DNA from: Phycisphaerales bacterium
Lineage (GTDB): Bacteria; Planctomycetota; Phycisphaerae; Sedimentisphaerales; Anaerobacaceae
Length of the DNA: 32,674 bases
Direction: 5' to 3'
NCBI GenBank assembly: GCA_003141315.1
Contig: PLLP01000014.1
Location: 105,803-138,476, forward strand
This document shows positions 14,299 to 22,575 of this stretch, piece after piece. The notes below the pieces were generated by a model. That model saw only the letters and a list, made by a program, of their open reading frames with translations, was not told the DNA's origin and made no database searches. Numbering within the stretch: the first letter of the stretch is position 1; every line of letters begins with the position of its first letter. Position numbers and translations under genes: made by a program.

Positions 14299-16341
14299 AT
14301 GCGGTTGTCTCGTCGAAATTTATTGATTGGGTTTATATCTATCCTGCTTATCTGCGTCATTTATTTTTTCATCGGTTCGCTATCCCACAGAGAGCCTATC
14401 ATTGTCGAAAAACCTCCTCAGCTTGCTTTGCCCGACAGCAATATGCTTCGTTCCGGCCAAATCGGCAGAATCGGCGACGTCAATATTGCCGAGCTTGATA
14501 ATCCGGTATATAAACACCTTAACGAGGCCGGCGAGGTTGACAGAGAATTTACCTTCAAAAAACTCCTCCGCGCCGAAGGCGATAAATGGCTTGTGGAGAA
14601 ACCTCAAATCAGCTTTTTTAACAGCGACTTTTCCGTCGTTATGTCTGCCGATTTGGCTGACCTCCAGACCGAGACCGTCCTCAAGCAGCCCCGGCCAAAA
14701 GATGCCGCTCTTTCCGGAAACGTAATTGTTCATATTCAGCCGAAATCCTCCTCCTCTTCCCTCAGGGAAAGTTTCGTTTATCTCGATACCATTTCCTTTG
14801 AATCCGACAGCTCCCGCTCCTTTACCAGCGGCCCGGTAAAATTCGTCTCTGATAATATTCAATTGACCGGTAAAGTGATGGAATTTGTCTATAATGCTGA
14901 AAAAAGAAGACTCGAATTCCTCAAAATTGACGACCTTAACAGTCTGAAACTTACTGTTCCTGCCAAATCGCTTTTGTTTCAGCCGGCAATTGGAAACGCA
15001 GATAATACCGCATCGGCGTCTCAGCCCGCATCGTATCAAAATATGGGCAAAACCTCGCAAAATCAGGATGGAAATTTACCTGCCGGTCCGCCGAGCGGCG
15101 GACTCTTTTATCGCTGGGTCTTTAATAAGTTTGTCTCCATCGACTGCCCGAATCAGGTCGTCCTTACAGATTCCTTTTTGATTAACAATATCCTTTTTAA
15201 ACAATCCGAACCGAATACTGCATCCCCGGCAGAATCCACCGCCGAAATTAAAACTGAAACAGCCGCCAAAACTCCCAAAACAAGCAGTTCCGCAGAAATG
15301 ATGGATGTTAATATCACCTGCAAAGGCGGCATCCTTATAACCCCGATGGATTCTCCGAGATTGCCGCCATCCATCAATTCAACGGATACCGTCACCGCCG
15401 GCAGGGGACTTGCTGGTTTGGGCGACACAAAGAATAAAACCGTCATCATTGGCCGAAAACTTGTCTTTGATGCCTTCTCGAATCTTCGCGTCCTCGATGG
15501 CGATTGTTTTGCCAGAATGCCTTCCGCGCCCGGTTCTCCGGAACGCATATTTTTACTCACAGCCGGGAGAATTGAGACCGCCTTCGCGGGTTTGCCTGCT
15601 TCTCCTGTAGCGGATAAAAATGACGGTAATTCAAAAGGCAGCCTTAAATACGTTAAGGCTGATGGCGGCATCGTCCAGGTTGCCATCGAAAAGCTCGAAC
15701 AGAACAAGATTATCGGCTTCACCAAAATCAAGTGCAGCAGTTTCAATTTTGACCCCGCCAATCAGACTCTTCTCGCGACGGGTCCCGGCCTTATTGCTAT
15801 TGACAATTCCAGACTTACAAAAATGGAAACCGATGCCTTGAAGTCCTCCAAAGATACCGCCTCGAAATTCAGCCTGCAAAAACCGTGCTACGCCGTAATT
15901 GGCGACTTTGCAAGTCTTGAATATAATCTCAAAACGGGACGTATTCTGGCGCAGGCCGGCAAAAACAGAATGAACGTTGGCTTCCTGCCTATTATCGATG
16001 GCAAAGAAGGGCTGCCAACAAGGGCAACTGTCGGCAAAGTCGAAGCCAGGCTCTCGCAAACAGCCGCGGGCAAAACAGACCTTGTAAAATTGTTCGCCTC
16101 CGATGGCGTCACTTATGATGAGCAGAGTGTCACAAAAGCCGGCAAAAATAAAAACATTCAGCTTATCGGCAGCGACCTTATCTACGATGTCGAAAATCCC
16201 GCCAAACCGCTTATTACCGTCTGGGGAAACAAGTCCTGGCCCTGCTTCTTAAATGGCGTTCCCGTTGACGGAATTGAATATCAGCTTTCTACCGGCTCTC
16301 TTAAACAGACAAAAATCCGCGCTCCCGCCGTCCTCCAGTGA
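14299..16341 (+). CDS. Large LptC/LptA-like LPS-transport protein
   Basis: A 680-residue membrane-anchored periplasmic protein. One N-terminal membrane segment (about residues 9-27) is followed by an LptC-type domain: ELDNPVYKHLNEAGEVDREFTFKKL, then FVYLDTISFESDSSRSFTSGPVKFVSDNIQLTGKVMEFVYN. Later parts repeat beta-jellyroll strands of the OstA/LptA kind (for example QNKIIGFTKIKCSSFNFDPANQTLLATG and IQLIGSDLIYDVENPAKPLITVWG). Normal LptC is near 190 residues and LptA near 180, so this looks like a fused or expanded bridge that carries LPS from the inner membrane. Linkers are rich in Ser/Ala/Thr (260-300, 305-330). It follows kdsC by 18 bases; no lptB follows. Confidence 0.75.
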   Translation: MRLSRRNLLIGFISILLICVIYFFIGSLSHREPIIVEKPPQLALPDSNMLRSGQIGRIGDVNIAELDNPVYKHLNEAGEVDREFTFKKLLRAEGDKWLVEKPQISFFNSDFSVVMSADLADLQTETVLKQPRPKDAALSGNVIVHIQPKSSSSSLRESFVYLDTISFESDSSRSFTSGPVKFVSDNIQLTGKVMEFVYNAEKRRLEFLKIDDLNSLKLTVPAKSLLFQPAIGNADNTASASQPASYQNMGKTSQNQDGNLPAGPPSGGLFYRWVFNKFVSIDCPNQVVLTDSFLINNILFKQSEPNTASPAESTAEIKTETAAKTPKTSSSAEMMDVNITCKGGILITPMDSPRLPPSINSTDTVTAGRGLAGLGDTKNKTVIIGRKLVFDAFSNLRVLDGDCFARMPSAPGSPERIFLLTAGRIETAFAGLPASPVADKNDGNSKGSLKYVKADGGIVQVAIEKLEQNKIIGFTKIKCSSFNFDPANQTLLATGPGLIAIDNSRLTKMETDALKSSKDTASKFSLQKPCYAVIGDFASLEYNLKTGRILAQAGKNRMNVGFLPIIDGKEGLPTRATVGKVEARLSQTAAGKTDLVKLFASDGVTYDEQSVTKAGKNKNIQLIGSDLIYDVENPAKPLITVWGNKSWPCFLNGVPVDGIEYQLSTGSLKQTKIRAPAVLQ

Positions 16342-16364
16342 TTTTCCCCTTTGTACCTTTTTTG

Positions 16365-17048
16365 CTACTTGCAAATCTTTTGCAAATCCTCGATGGAAAG
16401 CTTTGCGAGGGTTTCGATTACCTTGTCTGCAGAGGAAAGTTCTTCGGCGTCATAAGAGTTGGTGACGGCTATTGTTTTCATACCGGCATCTTGCGCCGCT
16501 GTAAGTCCCCACTGCGAATCCTCTATCACGACGCAGTGAGCGGGCAGTATTTCAGGCCTATTTTTCTGATTCAGCTTTTGCAGCGTAAGAAGGAAACCAT
16601 CAGGGAAAGGCTTGCCGCGTTTTACCTGCTCAGCGGACACAATTATCTCGAAATATTTTCGCAAATTATTTACGTTGAGTATAGTCTCAATCTCGCCGAG
16701 CATCGCACCTGAGCAGATTGCCGCAGGTATCTTGTTCGCCTTCAAAATATCCAGAAACTCCCGCACACCGGCAATCACTCTGCATTTGGTCTTTATCAGG
16801 CTTTCAAAGGCATCCCGCTTCTTTGCAAGCAGTTCGTTTATTCCAGCCTTTACAAATTCCTTATTGGCAGCAGATTCAATTATCGCCTTGAAAAGGTCCG
16901 CATCGGTCAGCCCCAGCATCTCTTTGTAATATTGCTCTTTCGTTATCTGTATGCCGTAAGGAGCGAGTGCGATATTGAATGCCTCCAGGTGCAGCATTTC
17001 AGAATCAACTATCACACCGTCAAAATCAAATATAACCGCCCGCAGCAT
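16365..17048 (-). CDS. HAD-superfamily phosphatase, beta-phosphoglucomutase-like
   Basis: A 227-residue HAD subfamily IA hydrolase. Motif I FDFDGVIVDSE (D9, D11), a helical cap (about 17-90), motif II CSGAMLGE, motif III K in RGKPFPDGF, motif IV VIEDSQWGLTAAQDAGMK. Such enzymes act on small phosphorylated sugars or are phosphoglucomutases; substrate unknown. It is the last gene of the minus-strand etfB-etfA-acyl-CoA dehydrogenase run, 52 bases behind it, and converges with the LptC-like gene (23-base gap). A GGCACAAAGGAACAAAGG-type repeat forms its leader (17050-17085). Confidence 0.85.
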   Translation of the reverse strand: MLRAVIFDFDGVIVDSEMLHLEAFNIALAPYGIQITKEQYYKEMLGLTDADLFKAIIESAANKEFVKAGINELLAKKRDAFESLIKTKCRVIAGVREFLDILKANKIPAAICSGAMLGEIETILNVNNLRKYFEIIVSAEQVKRGKPFPDGFLLTLQKLNQKNRPEILPAHCVVIEDSQWGLTAAQDAGMKTIAVTNSYDAEELSSADKVIETLAKLSIEDLQKICK

Positions 17049-17100
17049 ACTTTGTCTCTCTGTGCCTTTGTTCCTTTGTGCCTTCGATGAGTTTCAATCG

Positions 17101-18888
17101 TTACTCGCCCGACACCGGCGGCACTAGCTTCTCATAGTCGATAAGCGTCGATTTGTCGCCCGAGCAGATTTGTTCCGCCAGTGCCGCAATCTCCGGCATC
17201 GCCTTACTGATAAACCTTCGGGCGATTATTGTTTTTCGTTCTTTCATTGAGACCGGCTCCCCTTCGCTCTGCGGCATCTGACCGGCTGCTTTTGTGCTTG
17301 CCTGCCCGCAGAATAAATAACCGCAGATTAAATCAATCGCGATATCCACAATTGCTCTGCCGTAAAGGTCCATATATTCATTGCCGTTTTCCTTGACATA
17401 AGCAATTGACCGCTTCAATTGTTCTGTCCCTGCTGTGAGTTTTTCCAGTAAATCTTTAAGGCTTTCATCGTATTGCATCGCAGCATATTCTGTAAGCAGC
17501 CGTTCTGCCGTCCCGTTGCATACCCCTCGCACCGCCGCCACGATTTGAAGCTGACTTGTCCCTTCGTAAATTGTCGTAATTCTCGCGTCCCTGTAATATC
17601 TTTCAGCCGCATAATCCCGCATATACCCGCTGCCGCCCAGAACCTGTATCGCATCATAGGCAGCCCTGTTGCACATCTCCGAGCAGTAATATTTACTCAT
17701 CGGCGTGAGCATCGATGCAAAACGCGAATACTTTTTCAGAGTATTCCGCATCTCTTTGCTTTTTTCTTTGTCCGCTGGCGGGTTTGTCTCTGAAATTTGC
17801 GTGTAATTAATTTCATAATCCACCATTACGCTCGTCTCATACAAAAGTGCGCGGCCGGTCTCGATTGCAATCTTCATATCAATCAGCATATCACGAACCG
17901 CGGGCAGTTTTTCTATCGCGACCCCGAACTGCCTTCTGCTCGCCGCATAATCCCTCGCGAGATTGTAAGCCGCCTCCGCAATTCCCATTGATTGCGCCGC
18001 AATCCCGACTCTCGCACCGTTCATCAGGCTCATCACGTAAGTGACCAGCCCCCTCTGCCTCTCGCCGATAATTTCGCAGGGCGTATTATCAAAAAATATC
18101 TCGCACGTCGGCGAGCCGTGAATCCCGAGCTTTTCTTCGAGCCTGCGTATATGAACCGTCGGGCCTCTGTCGCACACAAAAAGACTCAACCCCAGCCCGC
18201 CGCTGCGGTCAGGCTCGCTCCTCGCCAAAACCAGCAGCACTTCGCCGCACCCGTTTGTGATAAATCGTTTTACGCCGTGCAGAAACCACCTGCCGTTCAC
18301 ATCTTCAAACGCCCGCAGCTTCACCGCCTGCAAATCCGAACCTGCGTCCGGCTCCGTCAAAACCATTGCGCCGGTCACCTCGCCTTTTGCGAATTTGTGG
18401 AGATATTTCTGCTTGATTTCTTCCGATGCAAACGCGTTTATCGTTTCCGCTATCCCCTGCAGGCCGAATATGTTCATAAGCGATGCGTCCGCTCGCGAAA
18501 CTATTTCCACCGCCATCGTATAAACAACGTTCGGAAAATTCAGACCTCCGAACCGGTAGGGCAGCGTAAAACCCATTACCTCCGCCTGTGCAAGCTTTTC
18601 GAGCGATTCGCGGATTCCCTTTGCATAGCTTACCGTGCCGTCCGCATTAAGCGTGTTTCCCTCCTTATCCACCTCTTCTGCTCGCGGCGCGATAAATTCC
18701 GCAGAGAGTTGCCCAAGCGAAGCGAGAACCATTTCGTAATTCTCTATCGCCTCATTTCCATCCGCAGGCGCATAATCGAATTCCCCCGCAAAGCGGAAAT
18801 CCTCCTCCTGCAGTTTTACCACAGGCTGCAAATCAATGTGCCTGAATAAAAATTTTATATCTTCATTATCGCTGTAAAAATTCGCCAT
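17101..18888 (-). CDS. Acyl-CoA dehydrogenase (long form)
   Basis: FAD enzyme oxidising acyl-CoA to enoyl-CoA and passing electrons to ETF. At 595 residues it is longer than the usual 380, with an N-terminal extension (1-75) and a C-terminal helical domain (about 470-595), as in DmdC-like dehydrogenases. Core signatures are MVLTEPDAGSDLQAVKLRA, HGVKRFITNGCGEVLLVLAR, RVGIAAQSMGIAEAAYNLARDYAASRRQFG, IQVLGGSGYMRDYAAERYYRDARITTIYEGTSQLQ, where the glutamate of YEGTS is the catalytic base. It lies 32 bases after etfA, so it is co-transcribed with its electron acceptor. No further beta-oxidation gene is adjacent, so the acyl substrate is unknown. Confidence 0.93.
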   Translation of the reverse strand: MANFYSDNEDIKFLFRHIDLQPVVKLQEEDFRFAGEFDYAPADGNEAIENYEMVLASLGQLSAEFIAPRAEEVDKEGNTLNADGTVSYAKGIRESLEKLAQAEVMGFTLPYRFGGLNFPNVVYTMAVEIVSRADASLMNIFGLQGIAETINAFASEEIKQKYLHKFAKGEVTGAMVLTEPDAGSDLQAVKLRAFEDVNGRWFLHGVKRFITNGCGEVLLVLARSEPDRSGGLGLSLFVCDRGPTVHIRRLEEKLGIHGSPTCEIFFDNTPCEIIGERQRGLVTYVMSLMNGARVGIAAQSMGIAEAAYNLARDYAASRRQFGVAIEKLPAVRDMLIDMKIAIETGRALLYETSVMVDYEINYTQISETNPPADKEKSKEMRNTLKKYSRFASMLTPMSKYYCSEMCNRAAYDAIQVLGGSGYMRDYAAERYYRDARITTIYEGTSQLQIVAAVRGVCNGTAERLLTEYAAMQYDESLKDLLEKLTAGTEQLKRSIAYVKENGNEYMDLYGRAIVDIAIDLICGYLFCGQASTKAAGQMPQSEGEPVSMKERKTIIARRFISKAMPEIAALAEQICSGDKSTLIDYEKLVPPVSGE

Positions 18889-18920
18889 ATTTTTTTAACT
18901 CGAAACCTAAAACCAAAAAC

Positions 18921-19964
18921 TCATTTAATCCCTTTTTCACGCAGCGCCTTTATCATTCTCGGCACAATAACGTTTAAATCGCCCACAATCCTGTAATGAG
19001 CCGCCTGAAGAATCGGCGCATCAGCATCGCTGTTTATCGCTACAATCTTCTGGCTCTGGCTCATCCCCGCCTGGTGCTGAATCGCACCGCTTATCCCTAC
19101 CGCTATATAAAGGCTCGGCCTTACCGTTGTGCCGGTTTGTCCTACCTGGTATTCCTTGTCGATAAATCCCAAATCCACCGCCGCCCTCGTCGCCGCCGGC
19201 GCACCGCCAAGGCTGTTCGCCAAGTCCCAGATAAGTTTGAAATTCTCCCTGCTGCCCACGCCTGCTCCGCCCGCAACTATTATTCGGGCGGCTTTCAGGT
19301 TGACCTTCCTGGCCTTTTTTTGCTCTTCGAGAATCTCAAGCGGCACATCCGAATCGCTCAATTGCACCTTTTCCTCGATAATCTCGCCCTTACGTTTTGT
19401 GTCGGGCTGCGGCATCAGCATCACGCCTTCCCGCACAGTCGCCATTTGCGGCCACCTGTCGTAATTGATGATTGTCGCTATGATGTTTCCGCCGAAAGCG
19501 GGCCTTACCTGGAATAATAAATTCCGATGCACAATATCCGAATTTGCTACGGTGTGGTCGCCTATTTGCAAATCTGTGCAGTCCGCAGTAAGCCCTGCCT
19601 TGATTGCGCTTGCTATCCGCGGCGCAAGGTCTCTGCCCGCCGCCGTCGCACCGTAAAGGACTATCTGCGGCTTGTATTTTTCGATTAATTTGCAAATCAC
19701 CTTTGCGTAACTGTTCGTCTGGTATTTCGCAAGCAGCCCGCCTTTGGCGGCCTCTGCCGCATATACCTTGTCGGCGCCGTAATGAATAATTTTCTCAGCC
19801 AGGTTTCTTATCTTGTAACCGGGCAGCACCGCGCCCAATTTCACACTCAGCTTGTCTGCCAGCGTCCTCGCCTTGCTCATCAGCTCCAGCGACGGCTCCT
19901 CAATCCGACCGTCGTGCTGTTCGATAAAGACCCAAACCTCGCCTTTCCTGTTCACCTCTATCAT
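18921..19964 (-). CDS. etfA: Electron transfer flavoprotein alpha subunit
   Basis: FAD-binding subunit of the ETF dimer that accepts electrons from acyl-CoA dehydrogenases. The 347-residue protein has the N-terminal ETF domain (VWVFIEQHDGRIEEPSLELMSKA) and the C-terminal FAD domain, with AARIIVAGGAGVGSRENF and the hallmark VGQTGTTVRPSLYIAVGISGAIQHQAGM. Start ATG 19964 sits behind a GTAGCGTAGAGCG-type low-complexity leader (19970-20008) with no clear SD. The gene is separated from etfB by about 1.1 kb holding a foreign-looking gene, unusual since etfB and etfA normally adjoin. Confidence 0.96.
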   Translation of the reverse strand: MIEVNRKGEVWVFIEQHDGRIEEPSLELMSKARTLADKLSVKLGAVLPGYKIRNLAEKIIHYGADKVYAAEAAKGGLLAKYQTNSYAKVICKLIEKYKPQIVLYGATAAGRDLAPRIASAIKAGLTADCTDLQIGDHTVANSDIVHRNLLFQVRPAFGGNIIATIINYDRWPQMATVREGVMLMPQPDTKRKGEIIEEKVQLSDSDVPLEILEEQKKARKVNLKAARIIVAGGAGVGSRENFKLIWDLANSLGGAPAATRAAVDLGFIDKEYQVGQTGTTVRPSLYIAVGISGAIQHQAGMSQSQKIVAINSDADAPILQAAHYRIVGDLNVIVPRMIKALREKGIK

Positions 19965-20009
19965 ATTCGTCTCTCTATACCCTATACGCTACACGCTCTA
20001 CGCTACTTT

Positions 20010-20066
20010 TTATGCAATTATCTTATCTTCCAAAAGCTCGTGTATTATATCACTCATGCCCTTATC
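20010..20066 (-). pseudogene. Displaced second copy of the etfB 3' end
   Basis: On the minus strand these 57 bases read DKGMSDIIHELLEDKIIA and a TAA stop. The true etfB ends DKGVAGLIHELLEDKIIA and TGA (21113-21169). Fourteen of 18 residues agree, and both pieces have exactly the same length, but nucleotide identity is only about 36 of 57, with many differences at third positions. An in-frame TGA stands immediately before the first codon here, so it is not translated as part of etfB. It lies nine bases beyond the stop of the inserted gene and 45 bases before etfA, where the end of etfB would be expected in an uninterrupted operon. Confidence 0.8.
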
Positions 20067-20075
20067 TCATAATTC

Positions 20076-21089
20076 TTAATCATCAGTTAATTTTGCTTGT
20101 TCCGGTAAAGTGGCACGAATAGTTGCTTTTAATTTTTCCGCTGCTTCCTTGGGATTTTCTGCATCCCAGGGTATCGTCAAATGGTGGTTTGTATCAAAGT
20201 GTGTTTTGGCCTCCTCGAATTTTTTCTTTTCACAAGTGTAGATTACAGGTTTTCCAAGACCTTCGGCAAAACCAGCCTCCCAATATGCACCGGCATTATC
20301 ATGGGTAAGATCCGCGATAAGAAAACGAGATGTTTGTATTTCAACGCGTAGCCTGTCGTCGATTAGGCCAGCTCTCGGTTTCTCATTGAGTGCAAATAAA
20401 TCAAAACCGGTTTGTTTGACTGCTAGTTTGAAGGTCTCTTCAACAATCTTATCTAATTCCGGATTTTCATATTCCATTGCCATAAACGCCTTGCGACTAT
20501 CAGTGTCTCCTCGTTTAAGTTTTTCATAATATTGCCAACCCTCAAAAGAGAGTGCTACGTCATCACCCTCCGGACCACGGCTGAGTCTCGCGATTTTGCC
20601 TTGGACCAGCCCTTTACGGATAAGATAGTCTAGGGCAATCCCGAATTCTTCTGGAGTTGCGGATCCTATAATGGACATCTTGTCCTGTAGTTGAAAATTG
20701 ATATTCTCACCGGGGGCTTTTCTTCCCAGCCAGCGGACAATGTTATCTGCCTGCTCTGCGGGTTTGGGTGGCGGTTGTTTTATAATGTCGGCGACTAATT
20801 CGTCTGTAAGAAAGATTTCCTCTTTGCGTCTGATTTCGCTGGCAGATATAGCCTCGTGTTTGGTTCGAATCCAGTGGCTAAGAACAGCAATCTTTTGTTT
20901 GTTGTCCAATCGACCTATTAGCTGTGCCTTCGCGAAACTTTCCAGTAGGTAATTACCGCATCTTAGGCAGGAATATGAGTAGCCATGTGTTGAGAGGGGT
21001 TTAGTTCGGTCGTAATTTCCTGGTACCGAAATAGGAAACTGCTTTGGCTCCAAGACATCAGAATTACACACAGGACACTTGTCATTCAT
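20076..21089 (-). CDS. Zinc-ribbon protein with deoxyribosyltransferase-like C-terminal domain
   Basis: Not a recognised named gene. From ATG 21089 (AGGAG nine bases upstream) it has 337 residues. Residues 5-44 form a possible zinc ribbon: CPVC (C5, C8) and CLRC (C41, C44). The middle (about 55-195) is charged and ends in a winged-helix-like segment (EEFGIALDYLIRKGLVQGK, then VALSFEGWQYYEKL). Residues 200-337 resemble nucleoside 2-deoxyribosyltransferase/TIR-like sensor domains: KAFMAMEY, DDRLRVEIQTSRFLIADLTHDN, GAYWEAGFAEGLGKPVIY, with E271 in the catalytic position. Such domains occur in nucleotide-modifying and anti-phage effector proteins. It sits inside the etf operon, overlapping only the etfB stop by a possible GTG at 21116. 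Its role is unknown. Confidence 0.65.
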   Translation of the reverse strand: MNDKCPVCNSDVLEPKQFPISVPGNYDRTKPLSTHGYSYSCLRCGNYLLESFAKAQLIGRLDNKQKIAVLSHWIRTKHEAISASEIRRKEEIFLTDELVADIIKQPPPKPAEQADNIVRWLGRKAPGENINFQLQDKMSIIGSATPEEFGIALDYLIRKGLVQGKIARLSRGPEGDDVALSFEGWQYYEKLKRGDTDSRKAFMAMEYENPELDKIVEETFKLAVKQTGFDLFALNEKPRAGLIDDRLRVEIQTSRFLIADLTHDNAGAYWEAGFAEGLGKPVIYTCEKKKFEEAKTHFDTNHHLTIPWDAENPKEAAEKLKATIRATLPEQAKLTDD

Positions 21090-21112
21090 GATTAGTTTCT
21101 CCTGTTCGCGAA

Positions 21113-22024
21113 TCACGCGATAATTTTATCCTCAAGCAGCTCATGTATCAGTCCTGCAACGCCTTTGTCGGTCGGCTCAATATTTTTACTCTCTTTAGCG
21201 CCCAGCACAACGCTTTGTATCCGGTGAACCTTTGTAGGCGAGCCGTCCCGCCCGCACCATTTCAAATTCGCTCCGAGATAATCCAAATCCCACTGCTTTA
21301 TCAAAAGCCCCTTGCCTTCGAGCGTTTCCATTTTTCTTTCCGAAAGACTATTAATTGTACCTTTATCAGCTCCGGAATTCTCCGCTGAAACCTTCTGCCT
21401 TACCTCTGCCGGCGTAATCGCCTTTTTCCATCTCATCATTTTTTTTGCCGCCGTCGCTCTCGGCGTATTCGCCTCCGACGTCACCGTCAGCAGTATCGGC
21501 AGCTTCCCTCGCACTTTTTGCCAGCCGTTGCCAATATTCCGCCGCACCGTAATCGACTTTTCCGCAAGGTCGACAAGCTCCTCGACGTAAGTTATCTGCG
21601 GTATCCCCAATTTCTCCGCCAGTTGCGGCCCGACTTGTGCCGTGTCGCCGTCTATCGCCTGTCTTCCGCAAAGCACTATATCGTAATCTAATTTTTTTAC
21701 TCCGCAGCTCAAAATATAGCTCGTTGCCAGCGTATCGCTCGCCGCACATCGCTTGTCGGTAATCAAAATCGCCTCGTCTGCTCCGCGGTAGAGCGCTTCC
21801 CGCAGTACCGCCGCCGCTGCCGGCAGCCCCATCGTCATCACTGAAACCTTGCCGCCGAATTTATCCTTTATTTCGAGGGCTGTTTCGAGTGCATTGAGGT
21901 CTTCCGGGTTGAAAATCGCCGCAAGCGCCGCCCGGTTCACCGTTCCGTCGTCGTTCATCGCCTTGCCTGTAATCCTTTTCGTGTCAGGCACCTGCTTGAT
22001 TAAAACAACACAGTTATATCCCAC
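21113..22024 (-). CDS. etfB: Electron transfer flavoprotein beta subunit
   Basis: AMP-binding ETF partner, 303 residues, somewhat longer than the usual 250-265. N-terminal VVLIKQVPDTKRITGKAMNDDGTVNR and FNPEDLNALETALEIKD are typical, as is the ETF-beta signature region LCGRQAIDGDTAQVGPQLAEKLGIPQITYVEEL. GTG 22024 is the start, with AAGGAG before it. It is first in the minus-strand operon etfB-(zinc-ribbon gene)-etfA-acyl-CoA dehydrogenase-HAD. Its final 18 codons have a diverged twin at 20010-20066, so the present 3' end may not be original. Confidence 0.95.
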   Translation of the reverse strand: MGYNCVVLIKQVPDTKRITGKAMNDDGTVNRAALAAIFNPEDLNALETALEIKDKFGGKVSVMTMGLPAAAAVLREALYRGADEAILITDKRCAASDTLATSYILSCGVKKLDYDIVLCGRQAIDGDTAQVGPQLAEKLGIPQITYVEELVDLAEKSITVRRNIGNGWQKVRGKLPILLTVTSEANTPRATAAKKMMRWKKAITPAEVRQKVSAENSGADKGTINSLSERKMETLEGKGLLIKQWDLDYLGANLKWCGRDGSPTKVHRIQSVVLGAKESKNIEPTDKGVAGLIHELLEDKIIA

Positions 22025-22092
22025 TTACTTCTCCTTGTTTTCCTGCCATTTTACGCTTTTGCCCTTAATCCGGACAATTTTGCAAAGCCATA

Positions 22093-22120
22093 AGTCTACT
22101 GAAAATTGCTCATCAGTCAA
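22093..22120 (-). promoter_or_regulatory. Possible sigma-70 promoter of the etf operon
   Basis: On the minus strand TTGACT (22115-22120) and TAGACT (22093-22098) are separated by 16 bases, about 70 bases before the etfB GTG. The match is moderate and lies in the only non-coding gap (22025-22184) upstream of the operon. Confidence 0.4.
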
Positions 22121-22184
22121 CCTCAAATGTAATTCAACCCCTCTTTTGGTTTGACAATTTAGCCGTTTCTTTTTATATTAAAAA

Positions 22185-22535
22185 TCAATCATTCTGTCTG
22201 CTGCGGCGTCTGCGGCGTTGTTTTTGTTTGCGAATCTTGTCGGCTTTTAATGCCGCCGGACTATTAACCCCCAATTTCTGCTGCTCAATCAGCTCGCACA
22301 ATCGCTTCCTCGCATAATACCGATTCAGGGCCTGTGACCTTTCTCGTTGCATCTTCACTTCCAAGCCGGTCGGGATGTGCTTGAGGTAAACACAACTGGC
22401 GGTTTTATTCACGTTTTGTCCGCCAGGCCCTGATGAATGAAGAAATTTTTCCTGCAGGTCTGTTTCACGCAAGCCCAGCGCCGCCATTCGCGCTTCAAGC
22501 TCATCCTGCTTCTTCCGCGTTACCCCAAAGTTCAT
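22185..22535 (-). CDS. ArfB-like GGQ peptidyl-tRNA hydrolase / release-factor-like protein
   Basis: A 116-residue protein with the catalytic domain of class I release factors but no codon-recognition domain. HSSGPGGQNVNKTASCVYL contains the GGQ that triggers peptidyl-tRNA hydrolysis, and VKMQRERSQALNRYYARKRLCELI follows. The C-terminus is very basic (KADKIRKQKQRRRRRSRQND), like the ArfB tail that inserts into the empty mRNA channel of stalled ribosomes. Ribosome rescue is therefore the likely job. A start at ATG 22535 gives the normal family length. It lies 40 bases downstream of the DUF1028 gene on the same strand. Confidence 0.85.
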   Translation of the reverse strand: MNFGVTRKKQDELEARMAALGLRETDLQEKFLHSSGPGGQNVNKTASCVYLKHIPTGLEVKMQRERSQALNRYYARKRLCELIEQQKLGVNSPAALKADKIRKQKQRRRRRSRQND

Positions 22536-22575
22536 TGATGGCTCCGTGATTTAAATTGTTTTCGGCAGCCGCGAA

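Noticed and set aside
17992-18849. 285-codon open frame on the plus strand within the acyl-CoA dehydrogenase gene
   Set aside because: Lies fully antisense to a well-conserved gene; its product is Arg/His/Pro-rich with no domain, as expected from the opposite strand of GC-biased codons.
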